From: DAOTWA01 sp034435955
GTDB lineage: Bacteria; Chloroflexota; Anaerolineae; Anaerolineales; Anaerolineaceae
Reading direction: 5' to 3'
Length of the DNA: 10,288 nucleotides
NCBI GenBank assembly: GCA_034435955.1
Contig: DAOTWA010000025.1
Location: forward strand, 1-10,288
Within the stretch, counting starts at the first letter, position 1. Each line of letters begins with the position of its first letter. A program made the translations under genes and the position numbers. Shown piece by piece: positions 1 through 6,144 of this stretch. The notes beneath the pieces were generated by a model. That model was given only the letters and a program-made list of their open reading frames with translations. It made no database searches and had not been told where the DNA came from.

Positions 1-3
1 TAG

Positions 4-75
4 TAGCGGGGAGTGGATTCGAACCACTGACCTCCGGGTTATGAGCCCGACGAGCTGCCACTGCTCTACCCCGCG
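4..75 (-). tRNA. initiator tRNA-fMet (anticodon CAT)
   Basis: On the minus strand this folds into a complete cloverleaf of 72 nt with anticodon CAU. It reads as the initiator rather than an elongator tRNA-Met for two reasons: the anticodon stem carries the three consecutive G:C pairs (GGG/CCC) typical of initiators, and the first acceptor position is unpaired (C1 facing U72; G2:C71 onward pair perfectly). The D arm GAGC/GCTC and T arm AGTGG/CCACT with TTCGAAT loop are clear. The 3' end is followed by CTA, so CCA is not encoded and must be added after transcription. C1:A72 is the common bacterial mismatch; here it is C1:U72. It has its own promoter just upstream. Confidence 0.95.
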
Positions 76-92
76 CCGTTACTTGCTGGCAA

Positions 93-121
93 ATTCTACC
101 ACAACCCATTCGTGTGGTCAA
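93..121 (-). promoter_or_regulatory. sigma-70-type promoter of tRNA-fMet
   Basis: On the minus strand a -35 box TTGACC (116-121) is separated by exactly 17 nt from a -10 box TAGAAT (93-98). The -10 ends 17 nt before the mature tRNA 5' end, leaving a short leader for RNase P to remove. The -35 box is also the right arm of an inverted repeat (GGTCAA/TTGACC, 116-121 and 136-141) in the gap after the FtsB-like gene. Confidence 0.8.
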
Positions 122-151
122 GCCAACATTAATTTTTGACCTTGCCTTACC

Positions 152-529
152 TCATTGTCCAAAAAACAACGCCTGCCACACCTGCCAGTTGCTCACTGGC
201 TGTGGAGTCGGCGCCAATACTGCTGGCGTGGGTGATGTGCTCCCCGGTGGGGAGAGCGGCACGATCGGCACATCACCAGGCTGTATCAGACGGCCCTGTT
301 CGCGCGCCCATTGCTCCACTGCAACATCTGAGGTGGCGTATGCGATTTGCGTCTTCAGCGCCTGTTCCGTAGCCATCAGCTCTCCAATCTGGGTGCCTAC
401 GGTTTGTTCTTGCTCGCGTAAACGCAGATAATTGCCCATGCGGTTGTTGAAATCCATCATGAGCAGGACAAGCACCACAACCGCGCCGATAAGCGCTATG
501 CGTTTCTTGTTCAACTTCGGCAATTTCAT
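152..529 (-). CDS. FtsB/DivIC-family septum formation initiator-like protein
   Basis: A 125-residue bitopic membrane protein. After a basic N-terminus (KLPKLNKKR) comes one membrane segment at about residues 11-26, then a predicted coiled coil at about 30-65. Next is VEQWAREQGRLIQPGD (about 71-86), which matches the conserved tail motif of FtsB/DivIC proteins. In characterised bacteria these form a complex with FtsL and FtsQ/DivIB that licenses septal wall synthesis; that role is inferred here by family. The remaining 40 residues are Pro/Ser/Thr-rich and end in an aromatic, hydrophobic patch (NWQVWQALFFG). No Shine-Dalgarno sequence precedes the ATG. A promoter instead lies so close that the mRNA would start at or next to the ATG. 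The gene sits alone between two tRNA genes on the same strand. The family call is firm; the gene symbol is withheld because ftsB, ftsL and divIC are hard to tell apart. Confidence 0.85.
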   Translation of the reverse strand: MKLPKLNKKRIALIGAVVVLVLLMMDFNNRMGNYLRLREQEQTVGTQIGELMATEQALKTQIAYATSDVAVEQWAREQGRLIQPGDVPIVPLSPPGSTSPTPAVLAPTPQPVSNWQVWQALFFGQ

Positions 530-535
530 AACTTT

Positions 536-564
536 ATCTTACCCGATTAATACCTGATGGGCAA
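536..564 (-). promoter_or_regulatory. probable leaderless promoter of the FtsB-like gene
   Basis: On the minus strand a -35-like box TTGCCC (559-564) lies 17 nt from a -10-like box TAAGAT (536-541). Each matches 4 of 6 consensus bases. Only 6 nt (530-535) separate the -10 from the ATG, so a start at the usual distance falls on the start codon. This agrees with the missing Shine-Dalgarno sequence. An alternative -10 (TATTAA, about 548-553) exists but has a poorer -35. Confidence 0.5.
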
Positions 565-581
565 GTGGCATTAAAATTGTA

Positions 582-600
582 ACCCCGCTATGCACGGGGT
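582..600 (-). terminator. probable intrinsic terminator of tRNA-Leu
   Basis: On the minus strand, 5 nt past the tRNA 3' end, a perfect 6-bp GC-rich stem ACCCCG/CGGGGT encloses a 7-nt loop and is followed by TTACAATTTT. The U tract is interrupted, so termination may be partial. It lies before the FtsB-like promoter and separates the two units. Confidence 0.55.
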
Positions 601-605
601 CTGTG

Positions 606-689
<84 letters not shown>

Positions 690-701
690 TGCTGTCAAAA
701 A

Positions 702-729
702 ATTTTAATGCAAAATGGCGGATTGTCAA
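702..729 (-). promoter_or_regulatory. sigma-70-type promoter of tRNA-Leu
   Basis: On the minus strand a perfect -35 box TTGACA (724-729) is separated by 16 nt from a -10 box TAAAAT (702-707). The -10 ends 12 nt before the mature tRNA 5' end. It points away from the kinase-operon promoter, whose -10 lies about 50 bp to the right. Confidence 0.8.
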
Positions 730-775
730 CCTTTATCCCAGTGCCAATCGGCGCCAGACCAGCAGATAACCATCG

Positions 776-784
776 TGCTATAAT
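776..784 (+). promoter_or_regulatory. extended -10 promoter of the kinase-LysM-LCP operon
   Basis: TGC followed by a perfect TATAAT (779-784) forms an extended -10 element. No convincing -35 is visible 16-18 nt upstream, which extended -10 promoters tolerate. Transcription would begin near 790-792. This argues that the kinase starts at the ATG at 819, because the earlier in-frame ATGs at 708 and 783 lie upstream of, or inside, the promoter. Confidence 0.6.
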
Positions 785-818
785 GACCTTCATCGGAGGA
801 TCGACAGGGGCAGGATCC

Positions 819-3161
819 ATGGGGAACTTCTTCGAACAAGTCTTCGCGATCCTGACGACATCGCCAGGAAATTTAGTATATCATATGGTGCTGGTCTTTT
901 CTATCGTCGCTGCCTTGCAGCCCTTCGTGGCCAAAGGGCTGGGTGACCATCACCTCTCCTCCCGTCCTTTTACCGGCCTGGTTTTAATGCTTATGGCTCA
1001 GATCCTGTTGTTTGCCTTGAGCGCGCTCACCTGGCAGGGCCTGGCAGACACCCATGTTCTCTTTCCCCCGCTGGACCGAGCAATCAACTTTTTCTGCATA
1101 ATAATCATCATCTGGTTATGGTCTTTCCCCAAACCATCCCGCTTCGCCGATGCAATCATCGTGCTCTTTGGCGCGCTTACGGTGGTTTCCGGCGGCCTTT
1201 CGATGGCTGTATGGAGTACGGAGGCTGCCAACGCAAATTTCAACGCATCTTGGGGCGACCTGCTTTGGGAACTTTTCAGTTTGTCGTTCGTCTTAATAGG
1301 CAGCGGGCTGCTGATTGTGAGGCGTCCATCGGGTTGGAGTTTCGGCCTGGGCATGCTCCTGCTTTTGGGAGCGGGATACGGCACTCAATTGCTCGGTCCA
1401 TTCTCGGATGGTGATTTCTCTGGCCCGGTGCGCTTGGCGCAGATGGCCGCCTTCCCTCTCCTGCTCGCGCTGGCTGCACGATTAACAACCGCCCCGGTAG
1501 ACGCCGCGGCTGCCGGGAGGATCCATCCAGGAAGCGGATACTCTCGGCGAGCTGCAGCGGATCTGACCGGGTATGGTTTCCGGCAGCCGGGCATCGAGCG
1601 CCGGCGCTACAGCGCCGACCCGAAAACGGTGATCGCCCTTCTGGAGCTGGCCCATGAAAACTCGCCCAACCGCATCACCACGACCATGACCCGGGCGATC
1701 TCTCAGGCGTTGCTGGCTGATGTGTGCTACTTGATATCAGCACCTGACTCCCATGGTCAGATTACCTTCGTGGGCGGTTACGATTTGATCCGCGAAGAAA
1801 GCCTTCCGGGAGCCGGTCTTGATCGTGACCGCATCCCTCAACTGGCGATTGCCATGCAAAAAGGACGCCCGCTGAGGTTGTACGCCAACACCGCTGTCTC
1901 TGTCGACCTGCAAGAACTCGAAAGGGTGTTTGGCTTTAACAAATTGGAGAGTCTTCTTGCTGTGCCGTTGATCGCCCCTGGCGGGGAGTCGACGGGTGCA
2001 ATCCTGCTCCTCTCACCCTATTCAGGGCGCTTGTGGTCAGCCGAGGACCAGATGTACCTGTCCTCCACCAGCGGGTCGCTGGTCAAGATTCTCGCCCATG
2101 TGCGGCAGGTGAGCGCCGTCCAGCATGAGTTGGAGCAGATGCGCACCGAGCTCGACCTCGCCCGCAGCCAGATTGAGCAATTGCAAGCCGACCAGGAGAA
2201 CGTCGTTGCCCGCCTCGAAGACGCTCAACTCGCCAATGTTGCAATAAACGGCGCCTCTGCCGATCTACCGGTTTCCAACGAGAACCTGCCGGAAACTGAG
2301 CACCTTGAAAAAGAGCTTCATCAGGCTTTGAGGGAAATTGCCCAATTGAAGAACGCCCTGGCTGAAGCGAATATGAAACTGATCGAGTTGGAAAAGCTCA
2401 CCCCGATTGGCCAGCCACTCACCAATGAACAGTCGCAGGTGATTGCATCCCTCGCTCAGGAATTACGCCAGCCGATGTCCTCTGTCGCTGGTTATACCGA
2501 TCTGTTGCTGGGCGAATCGGTGGGAATTCTTGGCGCACTGCAGCGTAAATTCCTCGAGCGGATCAACGCTTCCATTGAGCGGATGCGCAACCTGGTCGAC
2601 GATCTGGTCCAGGTGGCTTCTTCCGAGCATCGCAAGCTTGAGCTCGTCCCAGAGCCGGTCGATCTGAAAGCGATTATTGACCACGCGCTGGCGTATACCA
2701 GCGCTCAGGTGCGCGAGAAAAACCTCGCTTTGCGCCTGGATCTTCCGGATCAGTTCCCGCCGCTGTACGCCGATCGGGACGCTTTGCAGCAAATTGTCAT
2801 CCATCTGCTGCAAAATGCCGCCGGAGCGACCCCGGCCGATGGCACGGTGCGGCTGAACGTCGCCACCGTGCAGGACAATGGAGAACAATTCGTACTTTTA
2901 CAAGTGACGGACACAGGCGGGGGTATACCCGAAGAAGATATTCCGCGGGTATTCTCCCGGTTATACCGCGCAGACAACGCCATGATTCAGGGAGTGGGCG
3001 ATACGGGCGTGGGCCTCTCCATAGCCAAGACCCTCGTCGAAGCACACGGGGGTCGTATCTGGGTGGACACCCGCCTGGGTGAAACCACCACTTTCAGCGT
3101 GCTGATCCCGCTCACTTCGGAGCCAAAAAAGCCCGCCGATCAGGTAGCCGCCATGCCATGA
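819..3161 (+). CDS. 7-TM GAF sensor histidine-kinase-like protein lacking the phosphoacceptor His
   Basis: A 780-residue membrane protein. About seven hydrophobic segments fill residues 17-220, followed by a GAF-type sensory domain (about 265-430), a Glu/Gln-rich coiled coil (about 431-530), a HisKA-like helical hairpin (about 537-605) and a HATPase_c domain (about 645-765). ATP-binding motifs are intact: N box with Asn666, G1 box DTGGG at 698-702, F box VFSRLYR, and G2 box GVG at 730-732. The H box reads SLAQELRQPMSS, where the usual SLAHELRTPL has the phosphoacceptor His; here codon 547 is CAG (Gln). Classical autophosphorylation at this site is therefore not expected. The start at 819 is chosen because it follows the promoter and has a short AGGA (812-815) before it. 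The stop overlaps the next start (ATGA), implying translational coupling to the LysM gene. The ligand and partner are unknown. Confidence 0.88.
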   Translation: MGNFFEQVFAILTTSPGNLVYHMVLVFSIVAALQPFVAKGLGDHHLSSRPFTGLVLMLMAQILLFALSALTWQGLADTHVLFPPLDRAINFFCIIIIIWLWSFPKPSRFADAIIVLFGALTVVSGGLSMAVWSTEAANANFNASWGDLLWELFSLSFVLIGSGLLIVRRPSGWSFGLGMLLLLGAGYGTQLLGPFSDGDFSGPVRLAQMAAFPLLLALAARLTTAPVDAAAAGRIHPGSGYSRRAAADLTGYGFRQPGIERRRYSADPKTVIALLELAHENSPNRITTTMTRAISQALLADVCYLISAPDSHGQITFVGGYDLIREESLPGAGLDRDRIPQLAIAMQKGRPLRLYANTAVSVDLQELERVFGFNKLESLLAVPLIAPGGESTGAILLLSPYSGRLWSAEDQMYLSSTSGSLVKILAHVRQVSAVQHELEQMRTELDLARSQIEQLQADQENVVARLEDAQLANVAINGASADLPVSNENLPETEHLEKELHQALREIAQLKNALAEANMKLIELEKLTPIGQPLTNEQSQVIASLAQELRQPMSSVAGYTDLLLGESVGILGALQRKFLERINASIERMRNLVDDLVQVASSEHRKLELVPEPVDLKAIIDHALAYTSAQVREKNLALRLDLPDQFPPLYADRDALQQIVIHLLQNAAGATPADGTVRLNVATVQDNGEQFVLLQVTDTGGGIPEEDIPRVFSRLYRADNAMIQGVGDTGVGLSIAKTLVEAHGGRIWVDTRLGETTTFSVLIPLTSEPKKPADQVAAMP

Positions 3162-3979
3162 GATCCGATCATCAGTCTTTGATCGGCCTGCTCGCAGCCA
3201 TCCTGTCTGCAACGATCGTACTGGGAGGTTTCTCATTGGCCTTGTCCGAAGACCTGACGGCTGTCGGCCCGCCGACCGCTACCCCTGCGCCGACCGATTC
3301 TCTGGCTACCCTGATCGAATTCATGGAAGTTTCACCCACCAGGATGCCCGGCCTCACCCCCAGCGCCACCTTTCCCCCTCCTCCCACCTGCCCTCCGCCG
3401 AAAGGCTGGCAGGCCTACTTGATCCGCGTCGGAGATACGTTGGCTTCTCTGTCAGAAACCTACGGCACAACCCCGGACATCTTGGGGAAGGCGAATTGTC
3501 TGGTTGGGCAGGGCCTGTTGCCGGGCACGATTCTTTACGTCCCGCCCGTGACGCCAGCGGCTATCCTGCCGACGTTGAGCGCGAGCATCGCTTCCGCAGC
3601 CTGCACACCCCCCGAAGGTTGGATCTTGTACCTCGTGAAGTCCCACGATACCCTCTTTGGAATCAGTCAGGCTTATGGTACGACGATCGAGGAGCTGCAA
3701 AAGGCCAATTGCCTGCAAGGTTCGACCTTTTTGCGTACGGGGATGAAGATTTTTGTGCCGAACGAGCCCACCCGCACGCCCATTGCCGACCATACACCTT
3801 CTCCACCGCCAACTACGCCCCCCAGTGTGACGCCCATGCCGGCAACTTCGCTGACATCCCTCAGCAATACGTCCACGCCGACCATCACCGCTACCATCAC
3901 AATGACTGCGACGCTGGGGATCCCAGCCATTCCAACGGATACACTAACGGCTGCATCAATGCTGATTTCGACGCCGTAA
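3158..3979 (+). CDS. membrane-anchored protein with two LysM domains
   Basis: A 273-residue exported protein. One hydrophobic segment at about residues 8-30 serves as a signal anchor or signal peptide. A Pro/Thr-rich linker follows, then LysM 1 (about 87-129) and LysM 2 (about 158-201), and a Thr/Ser/Pro-rich C-terminal tail of about 70 residues. LysM domains bind N-acetylglucosamine-containing glycans such as peptidoglycan; binding here is inferred. The two units are internal repeats: Cys-x-PP-(K/E)-GW, then YL(I/V), DTL, YGTT and KANC. The only four cysteines are C78, C114, C149 and C185. In each unit the Cys pair is exactly 36 residues apart, suggesting one disulphide per domain outside the membrane. 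The ATG overlaps the kinase stop, so translation is probably coupled. No catalytic domain is seen; the protein may scaffold or sense the wall. Confidence 0.85.
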   Translation: MRSDHQSLIGLLAAILSATIVLGGFSLALSEDLTAVGPPTATPAPTDSLATLIEFMEVSPTRMPGLTPSATFPPPPTCPPPKGWQAYLIRVGDTLASLSETYGTTPDILGKANCLVGQGLLPGTILYVPPVTPAAILPTLSASIASAACTPPEGWILYLVKSHDTLFGISQAYGTTIEELQKANCLQGSTFLRTGMKIFVPNEPTRTPIADHTPSPPPTTPPSVTPMPATSLTSLSNTSTPTITATITMTATLGIPAIPTDTLTAASMLISTP

Positions 3980-4006
3980 CTTGAAGAGAAACGATTGGTG
4001 ACTCGA

Positions 4007-5047
4007 ATGAGAAAATCGAATATTTATCGAATAGTTCTACTTTTACTTGCTTTGGTGTTGCTGACCACAGCCTGCAGCCTGCCGGCCGCCGGAGGGAAAC
4101 CGCAGGCAGTATCCCAGCTCATCCTCACGCCAGATCCGAATGCTTCACCGACCCCGACCCCCTTCCAGCCAGTCCCTGGCCCAGATGCGTCCTTCACACC
4201 CGCTGAAAACGCGGGCGATGCACCTTCGCAGGCGGCAGCCACACCCACCGAAGTCCCGTTGATCGACCGCCTGCCAAGGCCAGACGGCCAGGTGAACATC
4301 CTCATTCTGGGCTCCGACTTTAGACCGGATATGGGCTTCCGTACGGACACGATCGTTCTGGTCTCGCTTAATCCCAAAAAGGGCACCGCCAGTATGGTCT
4401 CTTTCCCGCGCGACCTGTGGGTCACCATACCGGGATGGATGGAGCAGCGTATCAACACCGCCCAAGCGCACGGTGGTTTCGCACTCACCCAGGCTACTTT
4501 CGAACTCAATTTCGGCGTTCACGTGGATCATTACATCATGACGAATTTCAACGGGTTCGTCAATATCATCAACTCATTGGGGGGTATCACTGTAAATGCC
4601 AGCCGACAGCTCAGCGATCGCTGCGATTTGCCCCAGGCGGTCAATCATTATTGCACCGTCGGGCCGGGTCCGGTGGAGATGAACGGTCAAACGGCTTTAT
4701 GGTATGTGCGCTCACGCTATTCCTCCAGCGATTTTGACCGTACTCGCCGCGCCCAAGAAGTGTTGCTGGGCATCTTTACCAAGTTGATGAGCCTGAACGG
4801 CATCCAGCAGGCTCCCCAACTGTACAACGAATTCCGTAGCAGTGTGGAGACGGATATGTCTCTCAGCGACATGCTGCCGCTGGTGCCTCTGGCGAGCAAG
4901 ATGATCCAGAACCCGAATATGGTCAACCGCTATGAAATCGGTCCTGACCTGGTCACCCCGTTTGTCACCGCTCAGGGCGCAGATGTACTGCTGCCGCACA
5001 CCGAAGCAATCTGGGAGATCATCAAGAAAGCCTGCTACGATCAATGA
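4007..5047 (+). CDS. LytR-CpsA-Psr (LCP) family protein
   Basis: A 346-residue protein with an N-terminal membrane segment (about 8-22) ending in LLTTAC. Cys23 could be lipidated, but Thr at -3 makes the lipobox weak, so a plain signal anchor is also possible. A Pro/Thr-rich linker leads to the LCP domain from about residue 97. Family signatures are present: LILGSD, FRTDT, SFPRD with Arg135, INTAQAHGG, NFNGFVNIINSLGG, and the YVRSR...DRTRRAQ block with Arg235, Arg237, Arg245 and Arg247. LCP proteins typically transfer undecaprenyl-phosphate-linked glycopolymers to peptidoglycan at the outer face of the membrane; the local substrate is unknown. An insert holds two cysteines (RC...HYC). The ATG at 4007 is preferred over TTG at 3995 because GGTGA (3998-4002) lies 5 nt before it. 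It follows the LysM gene by 27 nt and is the last gene before the terminator. Confidence 0.9.
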   Translation: MRKSNIYRIVLLLLALVLLTTACSLPAAGGKPQAVSQLILTPDPNASPTPTPFQPVPGPDASFTPAENAGDAPSQAAATPTEVPLIDRLPRPDGQVNILILGSDFRPDMGFRTDTIVLVSLNPKKGTASMVSFPRDLWVTIPGWMEQRINTAQAHGGFALTQATFELNFGVHVDHYIMTNFNGFVNIINSLGGITVNASRQLSDRCDLPQAVNHYCTVGPGPVEMNGQTALWYVRSRYSSSDFDRTRRAQEVLLGIFTKLMSLNGIQQAPQLYNEFRSSVETDMSLSDMLPLVPLASKMIQNPNMVNRYEIGPDLVTPFVTAQGADVLLPHTEAIWEIIKKACYDQ

Positions 5048-5068
5048 AACAGACGCGCACAGTATTTC

Positions 5069-5102
5069 ACGGCCGGGCAAATTTACCCCGGCCGTTTTTT
5101 TT
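5069..5102 (+). terminator. strong intrinsic terminator of the kinase-LysM-LCP operon
   Basis: A perfect 9-bp stem ACGGCCGGG/CCCGGCCGT (5069-5077 with 5087-5095) and 9-nt loop run into a tract of eight T residues (5095-5102). It begins 22 nt after the LCP stop codon. Confidence 0.92.
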
Positions 5103-5107
5103 CGTGA

Positions 5108-5136
5108 TTGACAATCCACCGGTTTTTCGTTAAACT
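5108..5136 (+). promoter_or_regulatory. sigma-70-type promoter of the Xer-like gene
   Basis: A perfect -35 box TTGACA (5108-5113), a 17-nt spacer and a -10 box TAAACT (5131-5136) lie immediately after the terminator. Transcription would begin near 5143. The -35 region shares TTGACAATCC(A/G)CC with the tRNA-Leu promoter. Confidence 0.7.
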
Positions 5137-5180
5137 ACAGGCATAATAAGACTATGCGCAAAATATCCCGGGGAGAGCCT

Positions 5181-6104
5181 ATGCCACCTGATCATTCCAA
5201 TTTTTCCACGGCCCACATCACCGCCAGCACCACCATCGTACCGGCGGTTAATGCCTGGAGCTTTTACCTTGAGGACCAAGGCCGCTCCCCCTATACCATC
5301 AAAGCCTTCATCGCCGACCTGCTGCTGTTGGCCTCTTACCTCCCTCCCGATCGCACTCTCGGCAATATAACCACCCAGGATCTCAACCATTTCATAAAAT
5401 GGTTGGAAGGCGGTCGCGGGGTGCCTTGCAGCCCAAAGAGCCTGGCGCGCCGCATCACCTCCTTAAAGTCTTTTTTTCGCTGGCTTCACCAGGGCGGCGT
5501 CTTACTGGTAGATCCGGCCGAAAAAGTGCTGCAACAGTCAGCCATCAGCCCGCTGCCAGAGGTGCTGTCTCAAACCGAAATCCAGGCTGTCTATGAGGCG
5601 GCGCAAAAACATCGGCATGCCTCAAAACCTGACGCTCGACCCTACGCGCTGTTCACGCTCCTGCTCACCACCGGCATCAAGAAGGGTGAATGCCTGGCCC
5701 TCACTCCCAACCACCTGGACCTTGAGGCGCCCGGCGGCCCTCTGCTTTTCGTGCGCTACGCCTCTCCGCGCAACCGGTACAAGGAGCGCAAGATAGCGCT
5801 GGATGAGGACTGGGTTGAGGCCTATCATGAATACGCCGGCCAGTACGATCTAAGTGAAAGACTGTTCCCCTGGTCGCCCCGTCGCCTTGAGTATTTGCTC
5901 GAAGATCTGGGCGAAGAAGCCGGCCTGACCAAGCATCTTTCTTTCGATATGTGCCGCTGGACGTGCGCCCTCACCAACTGGCTGGATGGCGTCGAGCCGG
6001 ATCACATCCGCCAGAAATTGGGCGTTTCTAAGATCCAATGGCGTGAAATCAGCATGAAATTGCGCCAGCTCGCCGGCAGCGAGTCAAAATCCGCTCTGGC
6101 TTGA
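5181..6104 (+). CDS. XerC/D-like tyrosine recombinase fold protein without an active site
   Basis: A 307-residue protein with the two-domain plan of tyrosine recombinases: an N-terminal SAM-like core-binding domain (about 15-115: AVNAWSFYLEDQGRSPYTIK, SLKSFFRWL) and a C-terminal catalytic-fold domain (about 125-300). Compared with remembered E. coli XerD, the catalytic positions are changed. Arg I (TGLR) is Lys167 (TGIK). The His of HxxR is Asp256 (DMCR). The LGH His is Val282 (LGV), and the Tyr nucleophile position is Ser291. The beta-hairpin Lys is probably Asn. Only Arg II (Arg259) remains. The spacing Arg259-Val282-Ser291 equals that of XerD, so alignment there is secure. It should bind DNA or a partner but not recombine by this chemistry; streptococcal XerD-like proteins are a known precedent. 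The start at 5181 has GGGAG 5 nt before it; an in-frame ATG at 5154 lacks one. No att sites or phage genes are nearby. Confidence 0.82.
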   Translation: MPPDHSNFSTAHITASTTIVPAVNAWSFYLEDQGRSPYTIKAFIADLLLLASYLPPDRTLGNITTQDLNHFIKWLEGGRGVPCSPKSLARRITSLKSFFRWLHQGGVLLVDPAEKVLQQSAISPLPEVLSQTEIQAVYEAAQKHRHASKPDARPYALFTLLLTTGIKKGECLALTPNHLDLEAPGGPLLFVRYASPRNRYKERKIALDEDWVEAYHEYAGQYDLSERLFPWSPRRLEYLLEDLGEEAGLTKHLSFDMCRWTCALTNWLDGVEPDHIRQKLGVSKIQWREISMKLRQLAGSESKSALA

Positions 6105-6144
6105 AAAACTGCTCTGATCTGTTTGGCGATGCTCGTGTTTCCCT

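Noticed and set aside
708..818. Longer kinase start at ATG 708 (37 extra residues)
   Set aside because: The segment overlaps the tRNA-Leu promoter and contains the operon's own TATAAT at 779-784; the added residues show no membrane or domain character. ATG 819 fits the promoter.
2463..2888. 141-residue minus-strand open frame inside the kinase gene
   Set aside because: Antisense shadow of the conserved HisKA/HATPase coding sequence; no motif of its own.
3496..3984. 162-residue plus-strand open frame overlapping the LysM gene
   Set aside because: Frame-shifted shadow of the LysM domains; the LysM frame has clear family repeats.
5107..5120. Shared sequence TTGACAATCC(A/G)CC at the Xer-like and tRNA-Leu promoters as a repeat
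   Set aside because: Half of the match is the -35 consensus itself; the rest is short enough for chance.
5154..6104. Xer-like gene as part of a mobile element or integron
   Set aside because: No attachment repeats, transposase, phage gene or tRNA-end duplication nearby, and the active site is missing.
6105..6144. Bidirectional terminator between the Xer-like gene and tilS
   Set aside because: No stable stem with a T tract could be found in the 40 bp.
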